The notes under the pieces: model-generated
The model's input: only the letters and a program-made list of their open reading frames with translations
Told to the model about the DNA's origin: nothing
The model's database searches: none
IMG/VR virus record: IMGVR_UViG_3300032668_000728
Span: 1-42,635 of that record
Length of the DNA stretch: 42,635 nt
Direction: 5' to 3' (one strand)
Source of the DNA: a virus
Shown: in pieces, positions 1 to 7,135 of the stretch
Position numbering within the stretch: the first letter of the stretch is position 1
Layout: each line of letters starts with the position of its first letter
Translations under genes and position numbers: made by a program

Positions 1-281
1 GGATCCTGCATAAGTTTGATTAAATGTTCTTCACTCTTAACCTGTTTGTAGACATGAACGTTTAACAGGTCTAGTTTCATGTAGCCGCGTTCTTCAGCAG
101 TTTCATAATCTAAACTAGCTAGTCCTGAAAATGGATCTACAGGTATTTCAGTAGCGTATACACCTGTGTTGTGTTTTACTAACTTACCGTCACGCAGAAT
201 ACTAGCCGGAGTAACATCCAGCAAAGCCAATGCCTGCTCACGATCTGCAAAGTCTATGTCAATGTCTGATTTGAATTTCAT
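1..281 (-). CDS. DnaE-palm-like protein, cut by the window edge
   Basis: The reading frame starts at ATG (279-281) and runs off the left edge, so only about 93 residues are visible. They resemble the catalytic palm of bacterial DNA polymerase III alpha (DnaE). An early SDIDIDF-ADR block holds the first catalytic aspartates (D6, D8, D10). An HNTGVYA block follows, then GYMKLDLLN with D71, matching the DnaE pattern xDIDIDF / HaxGV / GxxKxDxLG. The spacing between the aspartates is much shorter than in a full DnaE, and no PHP domain precedes them. The start overlaps the stop of the upstream gene (TAATG). It may be a minimal polymerase-like domain or a degenerate copy. Motif resemblance is clear; function is inferred. 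Confidence 0.6.
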   Translation of the reverse strand, partial: MKFKSDIDIDFADREQALALLDVTPASILRDGKLVKHNTGVYATEIPVDPFSGLASLDYETAEERGYMKLDLLNVHVYKQVKSEEHLIKLMQD

Positions 282-1516
282 TAAAATATATCCGGGCGTG
301 GTGTATTTGGGATAATGCCGATAGGTTCTTCTGATGCTGTCTGCATATCTTTTATGTCTTTTCGTAGCTGTTGCATTTCATATTGAACCTGAACCATGTC
401 TAATCGAATATTCATAACTTCATTGTAGATTTTTTCTAATAATTCATGGTCCATGGTAAATCCCTTAAAGTCATTGAAGTCATTGAAGTCATTGACAATC
501 GTTTCTATTTGAGTTTTCATAATAGAATTTGCATTTAACAATTGGCTTTTATTATAATATGCTATTTCTTTAAGTTTGTCAACCAATTGTTCATCCCATT
601 TTAAAAATGGTAGTTGGTTTAACAAATCAACTATGGCCGATAATCTATCGTCAACATTGCTAATATTGTCATATTCCTCAGACCAAATTTCGTTATAGGT
701 TTTAAACCCCAACCGGTGTAGGTGCTTTATAAAATTATAAGACCCTATTAAGATAAATGGTATCCCTGTTATCAGAGCCTTGATTGTTTTTTCTGTCAAA
801 TGAAATTCATCAATATCAAAGCAATCAGTTTCAACAACTAATAATACCTGAGTTTTATTATATATCTTAATAGGTATTGACGAACTAATTGAATAATGAT
901 CATCTATTTCACTATGACTATCCCATTTTTCAAAATTATAATTGATATCTAAATGGTGATTAGGTTGCCCAAGTTCTTGCCCTTGGTAATTTAAAATATA
1001 ATTATTGAATTGAACGGTTGATTTAATTAGATTAACCAACTTATCTCTTGTTATGTGTTGTTTGCCTATTAGGGCAGAAAATACAAAATCTTTATCTTGT
1101 GTATAATCGTACTGTAGATCTTGAAAATAATCTAAAATATTTGGGCAGGTTAATCTTTTAATATAATCAAAAAGAAAATACGTCCAATAGATCAGCACAT
1201 AGTCAATGCCAATATCAATTGTACTATCCCACCAACCATTGGAAAATAAAATATATTTTTTATTCTTTGGGTAATCAGCAAAGTATCGATTGATATGATA
1301 CCCCTCAGTTATCATATCAATTATGACAATATTAGAATCTGATGATTTTATAGCATCAATATCATAATAGGGTATAATAGGAATTCCAGATGGGTCTGAA
1401 ATAATAACTTGATTTGTAAACGAAGTACCAGGAGTTAATTTAGAATATCGCTCATATGCCGACATTGCTGCTAGTAAATCATTGAATATTGTATCACGTA
1501 CATTAACACGAATCAT
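281..1516 (-). CDS. Glycosyltransferase-like protein with C-terminal coiled coil
   Basis: This 411-residue protein has no textbook active-site signature that I can name with certainty. Residues about 240-300 contain FHLTEKTIKALITGIPFILIG and then GFKTYNEIWSEEYD, a pattern I associate with fucosyltransferase-like phage glycosyltransferases (a conserved TEKT/K block plus a GFKTF-type block). The last 75 residues look like a coiled coil and are preceded by a triple NDF repeat encoded by a 9-bp tandem repeat near 470-497. The start codon overlaps the upstream stop (ATGA), so the two are probably translationally coupled. Lower-complexity AT-rich codon use hints that it is a newer acquisition than its neighbours. 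The assignment is tentative. Confidence 0.5.
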   Translation of the reverse strand: MIRVNVRDTIFNDLLAAMSAYERYSKLTPGTSFTNQVIISDPSGIPIIPYYDIDAIKSSDSNIVIIDMITEGYHINRYFADYPKNKKYILFSNGWWDSTIDIGIDYVLIYWTYFLFDYIKRLTCPNILDYFQDLQYDYTQDKDFVFSALIGKQHITRDKLVNLIKSTVQFNNYILNYQGQELGQPNHHLDINYNFEKWDSHSEIDDHYSISSSIPIKIYNKTQVLLVVETDCFDIDEFHLTEKTIKALITGIPFILIGSYNFIKHLHRLGFKTYNEIWSEEYDNISNVDDRLSAIVDLLNQLPFLKWDEQLVDKLKEIAYYNKSQLLNANSIMKTQIETIVNDFNDFNDFKGFTMDHELLEKIYNEVMNIRLDMVQVQYEMQQLRKDIKDMQTASEEPIGIIPNTPRPDIF

Positions 1517-2217
1517 AAACCAGCCTCACCCAGTATCATTTTAACCCATTCAGTATCCGCTACATAGTCTTTAAATTTTCTTTGCCAATATTCTGGATCT
1601 ATCCACGGCAACACGATGCCAATTTGATCTTCGTTAAGTTTTTCAAGAAACTCAACACCCGAGCTACAATTAAACACAATCCAAGGGCTAATCCTACCAT
1701 TACTAATATGATAGCAAATACGGTTGCTATTACCATATCTAAAATAGTCACTAAATCCGCCTTTAAGTTCTGGATGTTCATCTGCATAGTCTTGCATTTC
1801 CTTTAGTGCTCGTTCAAGTGCGTCTTGTACTGCTTCTTTACGCATATATCCGTTGAGGTATTCTAAGTATACTTTTTCATGTGTCCAATGGTCGAGTTTC
1901 TTGTTTTCTTTAATAACCCAATCAATAAACATCTTAGGATTAACTGCACGTATACTAACCATGTGGCGACCAAATTTCACAAAGGCCTTGTAGTAAGGGC
2001 TAGCAACAAAGTCACTATAACTTTTCATCTTAGCTGAACCCTGTGTCATTTCATAAAAGCGTAGATATGCCTGAAGTCCAAACTGTACGCCAGTTTCTTT
2101 TTCTTCCTGCCAACGACGTTTTTGTTCGCAGAGATGCACCGCAAGACTTGACTCTTTGCGGAATTCTTTTTCACAATACTTACACTTAAAGGTCGGACTT
2201 GATTGACTTGTCATCAT
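1513..2217 (-). CDS. C2H2-type zinc-finger protein of unknown role
   Basis: With the ATG at 2217 the product is about 234 residues. Near the N-terminus it has CKYCEKEF...SSLAVHLCEQ, a classic Cys2-His zinc-finger start. The rest is mainly charged, helical sequence with many aromatic residues (for example YFRYGNS, PWIDPEYWQRKF). I recognise no enzyme motif. The gene overlaps the end of the upstream gene by 32 bases. An alternative ATG at 2259 would add 14 residues and lengthen the overlap; the start is not decided by a strong ribosome-binding site. It lies among replication genes, so a DNA- or transcription-associated role is plausible but inferred. Confidence 0.7.
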   Translation of the reverse strand: MMTSQSSPTFKCKYCEKEFRKESSLAVHLCEQKRRWQEEKETGVQFGLQAYLRFYEMTQGSAKMKSYSDFVASPYYKAFVKFGRHMVSIRAVNPKMFIDWVIKENKKLDHWTHEKVYLEYLNGYMRKEAVQDALERALKEMQDYADEHPELKGGFSDYFRYGNSNRICYHISNGRISPWIVFNCSSGVEFLEKLNEDQIGIVLPWIDPEYWQRKFKDYVADTEWVKMILGEAGL

Positions 2218-2653
2218 ATCCGAGTGTTCGTGCCAGGTCTGCAAGATCTCGTTTATCATTGATAGCTGCCATTAATTCTATTTCATCAGATTTCATATCT
2301 GGGAAATGTTTGGTTAAAAATTTAACTGCTTTGCTGTTGCTTTCTTTCTTTTTGCCTTTGAGCCAATAGTGATATTGGATACCCATCTGTGGGCTTACAG
2401 TGGTACAGGCTAACCATTGTAGTTTAGTGTGCTTGTTTAATTCAAAGAAATGTTTGTTTACACGTTCATTGGTGGCCATGAGATAGTAGGCCTGTAGGTC
2501 AGCTGAGCCGCCAACATTAGCACCATATTTCAACATTAGATATGTTGAGAACTGTTTCTTCTGTTCATCTGTAAATTTGTCATAGTAGGCACGATCCTTA
2601 CGATCATACGCAGCCATTTCATTGCCAATATATAAGGGATCTGTATTACTCAT
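2186..2653 (-). CDS. Possible clamp-loader small subunit (gp62-like)
   Basis: This is a 155-residue acidic, helical protein. The middle reads KKQFSTYLMLKYGANVGG...YYLMATNERVNKHFF and is followed by KLQWLACTTVSPQMG. In T4-like marine phages a protein with this type of layout, with a conserved tryptophan after a helical N-terminus, is often the small subunit of the sliding-clamp loader. The identification rests on overall resemblance, not on a decisive motif, and the gp44 and gp45 partners are not in the window. Its start overlaps the previous stop (ATGA), so it belongs to the same operon as the two genes upstream. It could equally be an unrelated conserved replication protein. Confidence 0.5.
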   Translation of the reverse strand: MSNTDPLYIGNEMAAYDRKDRAYYDKFTDEQKKQFSTYLMLKYGANVGGSADLQAYYLMATNERVNKHFFELNKHTKLQWLACTTVSPQMGIQYHYWLKGKKKESNSKAVKFLTKHFPDMKSDEIELMAAINDKRDLADLARTLGYDDKSIKSDL

Positions 2654-2889
2654 CGTTTATTTCTAACATAGTTAATTAACTGTGTGATGCTCTGTTGCAT
2701 GTCACGGTATTTGTGTTTCATTGATTCTAGTTCTGCAGACAATACTCTGACCTGATCAACTAACTGACCAAACGCTTCCTGTGTTTCACGTAGTTTTTTA
2801 TCTTGACTTAATAGGTTAGGGCGTGGAGGCGCATTAGGATCTACTGCACGTTTCTTTTTCTGTTTAAATTGTTTTGGGTTAAATGCCAT
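2650..2889 (-). CDS. Small coiled-coil protein
   Basis: This 79-residue protein has a basic, proline-containing N-terminus (KQKKKRAVDPNAPPRPN) followed by a heptad-patterned helix to the C-terminus (LRETQEAFGQLVDQVRVLSAEL...). It resembles small oligomerising accessory proteins but I recognise no family. The ATG lies inside the last codons of the upstream gene (GATGGC), an 11-base overlap, and its stop overlaps the next start, so translational coupling within a replication operon is likely. Confidence 0.75.
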   Translation of the reverse strand: MAFNPKQFKQKKKRAVDPNAPPRPNLLSQDKKLRETQEAFGQLVDQVRVLSAELESMKHKYRDMQQSITQLINYVRNKR

Positions 2890-3136
2890 CTGGGTTTTCC
2901 TTAGAGAGCTTATATATAATTATACATTGTTCTACCGCTGATTGTAAAGCAGTATTTTGGTTACGCTTTTCATATATATCCGCCCACATACGCCGTTCTA
3001 CTTGTTCTTTGGCCATCCAATTTTGCCCAATCATAAACTTTTCGCTGTCTGGTGCACCTACTTCGCGAGCATAGGTAGTTAGTCCACCATCTGGACTTTC
3101 GTATATGTAAGTTGCTCCTGGTTTATATAAGCCCAT
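2879..3136 (-). CDS. Conserved small hypothetical protein
   Basis: This 85-residue protein begins MGLYKPGATYIYESPDGG, followed by a helical C-terminal half with an aromatic-rich centre (NWMAKEQVERRMWADIYEKR). No signal peptide, membrane segment or catalytic motif is visible. The start codon follows directly on the TAG stop of the upstream gene (TAG-ATG), and the 3' end overlaps the coiled-coil gene. It sits in the same tight replication operon. No function can be assigned. Confidence 0.7.
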   Translation of the reverse strand: MGLYKPGATYIYESPDGGLTTYAREVGAPDSEKFMIGQNWMAKEQVERRMWADIYEKRNQNTALQSAVEQCIIIYKLSKENPDGI

Positions 3137-3637
3137 CTACCATATTTTTCCGTAGTCTACCACTTCACTTTGGCGGCTGATATCTTTAACAAAGTAAGCA
3201 CACATTGGGTGTTCGCCATCGTTGATTGGCACTGCCAGCATTTGCCCAGGACGTAGTTTAGGGAAATACCATTTGACGTCTTGATAGATGTCCACAATCT
3301 CAATTGGTTCAAATACTGGTTTGAAACTGTCCAAGGGATTAAAGGTAAACACATTAAAGCCACGATCGTTAATTGAAGTAAGTGGGATAACTTCTAGGTC
3401 GCCAAAGTCTGGTTCACCGATAAGTATCTGCCAATCCACAGGCATCTTAACTAGATTACCACCAATGTTCAAGACTAGTGCCGGACTGTTAAAACTTTCT
3501 AAAAAGATCAAGGGAATAAAGAAGTAGTCTGGATTCTTTGGATCACTATTATCTAATATAGCAAAACGCAGATCCTCAACTTCATCAGGGATCTCATTCA
3601 TTTCATATGCGGTGTTTTCAAGTGTTAGTATATACAT
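3137..3637 (-). CDS. Conserved hypothetical protein in the replication operon
   Basis: This 166-residue acidic protein is rich in beta-forming sequence. A well-defined core spans about residues 80-165: LEVIPLTSINDRGFNVFTFNPL, then VKWYFPKLRPGQMLAVPI and CAYFVKDISRQSEVVDY. It looks like a soluble beta domain that binds a partner rather than an enzyme. The gene ends with TAG and overlaps the upstream oxygenase-like gene by 13 bases. I do not recognise the family, though the dense conserved-looking core suggests a core phage function. Confidence 0.75.
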   Translation of the reverse strand: MYILTLENTAYEMNEIPDEVEDLRFAILDNSDPKNPDYFFIPLIFLESFNSPALVLNIGGNLVKMPVDWQILIGEPDFGDLEVIPLTSINDRGFNVFTFNPLDSFKPVFEPIEIVDIYQDVKWYFPKLRPGQMLAVPINDGEHPMCAYFVKDISRQSEVVDYGKIW

Positions 3638-4266
3638 AAGGGCTCCAAAATAAGATTTTGATATTTTTGTTTGAATGTATCAAAATCTGGGTTACTTTCA
3701 AGTACTATAGAAAATATTAAACGTTGAGTGTAGATATTTTCTACGCTGTGATAATATTGTACATTATAAGAATGCCAATGTTCAGCGGGGATAGTTATTT
3801 TAAAATCTAATTCTAAATTTTCATACAAATCATTTTCTGCTTGATCTAAATTATAGGTGTGTCTGGGATTTTTAAAAAAACAAGTTCGCACATCATCCCC
3901 GCCTGTGGCCAACAGATAGTTTATAGACATTTGTCTTTGACGATCACAATGTGGAGGACTTTCAGCAGGTAGTCCATCTGTATAGGTGTTTTCTAATTTA
4001 CCAACTGTGGCAAATAGTTTTTCATCGAAGTAGGGACTGTATACTGCATTGACTTCTTCAAGCATGTCGTTGGTTAATATAGTAGCACCGCGGCCATAAA
4101 CATGACTTACTGCTCTAATAGAGTTCTTATGAAAGTTTTCTGTCCAGATTCTAGCAGATTCATCTAAGTCAATATCTTTTGCCAGCTTAATTATCTTGGT
4201 TTCTAATTCAGTGGGTAATTTAGGCAAACTAAGATATACTACTTTTGCCTGTGCTAGTTTTGCCAT
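3625..4266 (-). CDS. 2OG-Fe(II) oxygenase-like protein
   Basis: This 213-residue protein carries the pattern of a 2-oxoglutarate/Fe(II) dioxygenase. PPHCDRQ gives the H-x-D iron ligands (H106, D108), the distal histidine is in QYYHSVEN (H173), and an arginine for 2-oxoglutarate follows in TQRLIFSI (R182). Length and motif order fit the small prolyl-hydroxylase-like class. The substrate cannot be read from the sequence; protein or nucleotide hydroxylation are both possible. It overlaps UvsW by 13 bases, so it is expressed with recombination genes. It is one of three such oxygenase-like genes in the window. The iron-site reading is my inference from spacing. Confidence 0.6.
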   Translation of the reverse strand: MAKLAQAKVVYLSLPKLPTELETKIIKLAKDIDLDESARIWTENFHKNSIRAVSHVYGRGATILTNDMLEEVNAVYSPYFDEKLFATVGKLENTYTDGLPAESPPHCDRQRQMSINYLLATGGDDVRTCFFKNPRHTYNLDQAENDLYENLELDFKITIPAEHWHSYNVQYYHSVENIYTQRLIFSIVLESNPDFDTFKQKYQNLILEPLCIY

Positions 4267-5714
4267 TCTGTTTTTTCCACCACAAAAGGATAATTAGCTT
4301 CTTTGTAAAATTGCTTTCTTTTTGTTAGGTGTCGTTTAGCAAACTTACAGGTTGATGTTACGTCCCAGATCTGTACAAAGTCTTTGTCTTCTGCTTTGCG
4401 AATACCGCGCCCTATCGATTGAATAACTCGTACAAAGCTCTTCCCAGGCTCGACCAGAACCAAATTAAATATACGAGGGATGTTAATACCAACAGCCGCC
4501 ACACCATAAGTGGCGACAATAACTTTGTCATCACTCGTTGCCACATCATCATACTGTTCTTTTCTGTCATCTGCTTTAGTTCCTCCACTTACAAATACTG
4601 AATCCGCAATGCGCTCTACTAGAGCTTTACCTGGTGCTAGACGATCCACTAGTACCAAGGTATTACCTGTCTTGCGAATTGACTCTACTAGTTTAGCAAT
4701 GTAATCTAAACGTGATTCTGTTTCTAATAGATAGCGTAGTTCACTTTGATAATCTTTATATTCTACGTGATCAACTAACTGTAGGACATTTACATGACAG
4801 TTTGCTAGTACGCCCTGCTCTTGTAGTTCACTGGCACTTAAGCGGCCAATAACGTCACCTATTGAGCATTTTAGGCTGACAAATTCGTAGTCTTCTTTAG
4901 GTATTGTGCCAGTTAAGCCCCAGCGAATAGGTATGTGACTCATTACCCCAGTCAATAGTGTTTTAAGCGCATCTGCTTTGGCCATGTGTACTTCGTCAAC
5001 CATAACACAAACAACATCTTGTATAAACTCACCAATGGTAATGTCTACTTCGTAGTTGCGACTGCCTTTCATCAAGATATTCAAACTCTGCCAAGTGCAG
5101 ATAGTATGTGTACGACCATACTCTTTACGGTCACCAAAGTATACCCCAACATCCAGGCCCATGTTCTTGTAGTCTGCTTCTGTTTGAGTGACTAGACTTT
5201 TGTTTGGAACGATGACAATAGTACGTCCATGTGGTTCACAGCTATAACTCAGTGCGGCTGTGATCAGTGTTTTACCTGCACCTGTGGCCACTTCTTGTAG
5301 GCACTGTGGATTCTTTAGGAACTTATTGATGATGTCAATTTGATAGTCACGTAAGACTATTGGCTGGCCTGCCATGGGATGCCGTTCCGGCCATGTGATG
5401 TGACTGAATGTTGATTCTGTTACTTCATCAAATTTAAACTGTGTTTGATATTCACGAGTATCTTCTATCTCTATAGCATAACCTTGCTGTTCTAAATAGG
5501 GTAAGATCTCTGGTAGTAAGTTAATATAAGTACTGCCGCCTAGTTGGAAGAAAGCTACTTTACCATCCCAGCGTCCTAGACGCACTGCGGGTGTATAACG
5601 TGCTCCAGGTATTTCATACTTGAACATGTTAGACAGTTCTTTACGTTCATGTAGGTCTAGGCCTTCTATCTTTAGATTACACTCGTCTTTAATAATTAAT
5701 CTGGCTAGGGCCAT
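4254..5714 (-). CDS. uvsW: UvsW-like DNA/RNA helicase
   Basis: This 486-residue superfamily 2 helicase has Walker A ATGAGKT (143-149), a DEVH box (240-243), the LTGT motif III (about 267-270) and motif VI QSIGRGIR (432-439). The N-terminal part with LGRWDGKVAFF is typical of T4 UvsW, which unwinds D-loops, R-loops and stalled forks and supports the switch from origin- to recombination-dependent replication. Length is close to that of T4 UvsW. It overlaps the upstream HARP-like gene at ATG/TAA and ends with a TAG stop. UvsX and UvsY are found at 33-36 kb, so the recombination set is complete in this window. Confidence 0.93.
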   Translation of the reverse strand: MALARLIIKDECNLKIEGLDLHERKELSNMFKYEIPGARYTPAVRLGRWDGKVAFFQLGGSTYINLLPEILPYLEQQGYAIEIEDTREYQTQFKFDEVTESTFSHITWPERHPMAGQPIVLRDYQIDIINKFLKNPQCLQEVATGAGKTLITAALSYSCEPHGRTIVIVPNKSLVTQTEADYKNMGLDVGVYFGDRKEYGRTHTICTWQSLNILMKGSRNYEVDITIGEFIQDVVCVMVDEVHMAKADALKTLLTGVMSHIPIRWGLTGTIPKEDYEFVSLKCSIGDVIGRLSASELQEQGVLANCHVNVLQLVDHVEYKDYQSELRYLLETESRLDYIAKLVESIRKTGNTLVLVDRLAPGKALVERIADSVFVSGGTKADDRKEQYDDVATSDDKVIVATYGVAAVGINIPRIFNLVLVEPGKSFVRVIQSIGRGIRKAEDKDFVQIWDVTSTCKFAKRHLTKRKQFYKEANYPFVVEKTEWQN

Positions 5715-6817
5715 TAGTTGTCTCTCAATTGGCTTGCGCCATAGTAAATGATTTTTTCTGCTCTGCGTGTCCAGTCCATTTTCTTACCACCAAACATCAT
5801 TTCAAATGTAGTGATCATCAATGGTACAGGCCAATCCCAAGTCTTTGGAATCTTCTGAGCATATACTACTTTAACACCATATGGGTCATACTCGCTAGTG
5901 CTAGTCTTACCATTTCTATCAAACCTAACTATGTCAGATTCATCAAAGCGACTTAGATCTATGTCAAACAGTGTAGGATTGAATATGCAGATAGGATACC
6001 TATTGGTCTGTTCAGCATAGTCAAAGATCATATTTAAATTATCTGTGCTTGGTTGTATATGCACAGTATGTTTGGTACTGATATAATGCATAGGTTGAGG
6101 ACAAGCGGCTAATATGCTGTCATCAACAGTGTAACCACCTAGACCTGAATAGTCTACCAAACGGATTGTATTATCTAGTCCAAACCCGCCCAAATGGTTT
6201 TCTATATAGTCTAATAGGCTATTTGCTGCATTTGTAATAGTATATTTACTATTATCCTGTACAAGTTTAATCTCGTATGGTTGCTGTTCTGATTCAAGTA
6301 TCCGATCAAATAATTCTTTGACTTCTGGGGCTATGTCAAATCCAATCATATCGCCCCAGGTATAGATCCAATTGACATTAGCTTCAGTTATGGCCACATG
6401 CCATCGTTTACTGTCGCGATCAAATCTAACAGAGCCTTGACTTTCTTCTCTGTAGTGATGTAGTTCTTTGATCAACATGTCGTTGTAGGGGAACTTGACT
6501 ATGATACCATCGTCTTCTATCCAAATGGCCTTGGTAGTGTCTAGTTTGCGTACAGGTATACGGAATTGAGGATTCTCAACTGGAGTAACATCAATGTTTA
6601 TTTTGGCAAATTGTCTACGATACTTTAACACAAGTTTACAAGCAAGTATAGCTTGCTTTTCTGTTAAGGCTATGCCACCTAATGTTGATGATGCCATACT
6701 GTCTACGATCTGAATATCATAGCGTGCCAAGCTAATAGGTTTGATGCCTAGAATAAGATCAAAGCCAGCTAAGAATTCTAAGTAGTCTTCTACGTAGTTA
6801 TAAGTTACCATACTCAT
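5714..6817 (-). CDS. HARP-like protein, possible UvsW partner
   Basis: This 367-residue protein has at about 83-150 the pattern FRIPVRKLDTTK...IIVKFPYNDMLIKEL...FDRDSKRWHVAITE, which resembles the HARP domain fused to annealing helicases (SMARCAL1-type), here as a separate protein just upstream of UvsW. A role in substrate recognition for UvsW is inferred. A consensus sigma70 promoter ends only 6 bases before the first ATG, so the mRNA would be leaderless from that codon; a second ATG two codons later is an alternative start. It is the first gene of the 1-6817 operon. Confidence 0.65.
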   Translation of the reverse strand: MSMVTYNYVEDYLEFLAGFDLILGIKPISLARYDIQIVDSMASSTLGGIALTEKQAILACKLVLKYRRQFAKINIDVTPVENPQFRIPVRKLDTTKAIWIEDDGIIVKFPYNDMLIKELHHYREESQGSVRFDRDSKRWHVAITEANVNWIYTWGDMIGFDIAPEVKELFDRILESEQQPYEIKLVQDNSKYTITNAANSLLDYIENHLGGFGLDNTIRLVDYSGLGGYTVDDSILAACPQPMHYISTKHTVHIQPSTDNLNMIFDYAEQTNRYPICIFNPTLFDIDLSRFDESDIVRFDRNGKTSTSEYDPYGVKVVYAQKIPKTWDWPVPLMITTFEMMFGGKKMDWTRRAEKIIYYGASQLRDN

Positions 6818-6823
6818 AGTATT

Positions 6824-6852
6824 ATTATACCTTAGTTAACAGTGAATGTCAA
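6824..6852 (-). promoter_or_regulatory. Early sigma70 promoter, perfect consensus
   Basis: On the minus strand TTGACA (6847-6852), a 17-base spacer and TATAAT (6824-6829) match the consensus exactly. The -10 box lies 6 bases from the ATG of the HARP-like gene, so the start point should fall at or inside the first codon. Confidence 0.85.
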
Positions 6853-6861
6853 CAGAAAAAG

Positions 6862-6887
6862 AAGCCCATGTATTGCTACACGGGCTT
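6862..6887 (-). terminator. Rho-independent terminator after the fhs unit
   Basis: Minus-strand stem AAGCCCGTGT / ACATGGGCTT (one G-T wobble) with a 6-base loop, followed by CTTTTT. It lies directly before the promoter at 6824-6852 and separates the formate-THF ligase unit from the helicase operon. Confidence 0.75.
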
Positions 6888-6892
6888 TAAGG

Positions 6893-6930
6893 CTATCACA
6901 CTAGGAGCTAGACAATAGGAAGTGTGATAG
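6893..6930 (-). other. Perfect 10-bp hairpin with an 18-base loop
   Basis: CTATCACACT (6893-6902) pairs fully with AGTGTGATAG (6921-6930). It starts 4 bases past the stop codon of the 66-residue membrane gene and has no U-tract of its own. It could stabilise the mRNA 3' end or bind a protein. Confidence 0.6.
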
Positions 6931-6934
6931 AAAA

Positions 6935-7135
6935 CTATTTAAGTTGATCTTTTTGATCTAACAGTTGATTAATATTTTCAATGCCCTCGTCAAACTTACT
7001 GCTACGTTCAGAAACAGCAGATTCAATTTGTGTCAAAGATTTGTTAATAGCACGTATGGCCAAGGCGGCAATAATAATTATTGGTAATAATCCAACTACT
7101 ACAACTGCAGCCATTACAATTAATGTTTCCGTCAT
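6935..7135 (-). CDS. Small single-span membrane protein
   Basis: This is a 66-residue protein. Residues about 4-30 form one strongly hydrophobic span (ETLIVMAAVVVVGLLPIIIIAALAI), followed by a charged helical tail that looks coiled-coil (LTQIESAVSERSSKFDEGIENINQLL). The layout fits a small inner-membrane protein with a cytoplasmic or periplasmic coiled tail. Its ATG overlaps the TAA of formate-THF ligase, and it ends with TAG just before a hairpin and a terminator. No family is recognised; a holin-like or membrane-anchoring role is possible but unproven. Confidence 0.75.
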   Translation of the reverse strand: MTETLIVMAAVVVVGLLPIIIIAALAIRAINKSLTQIESAVSERSSKFDEGIENINQLLDQKDQLK

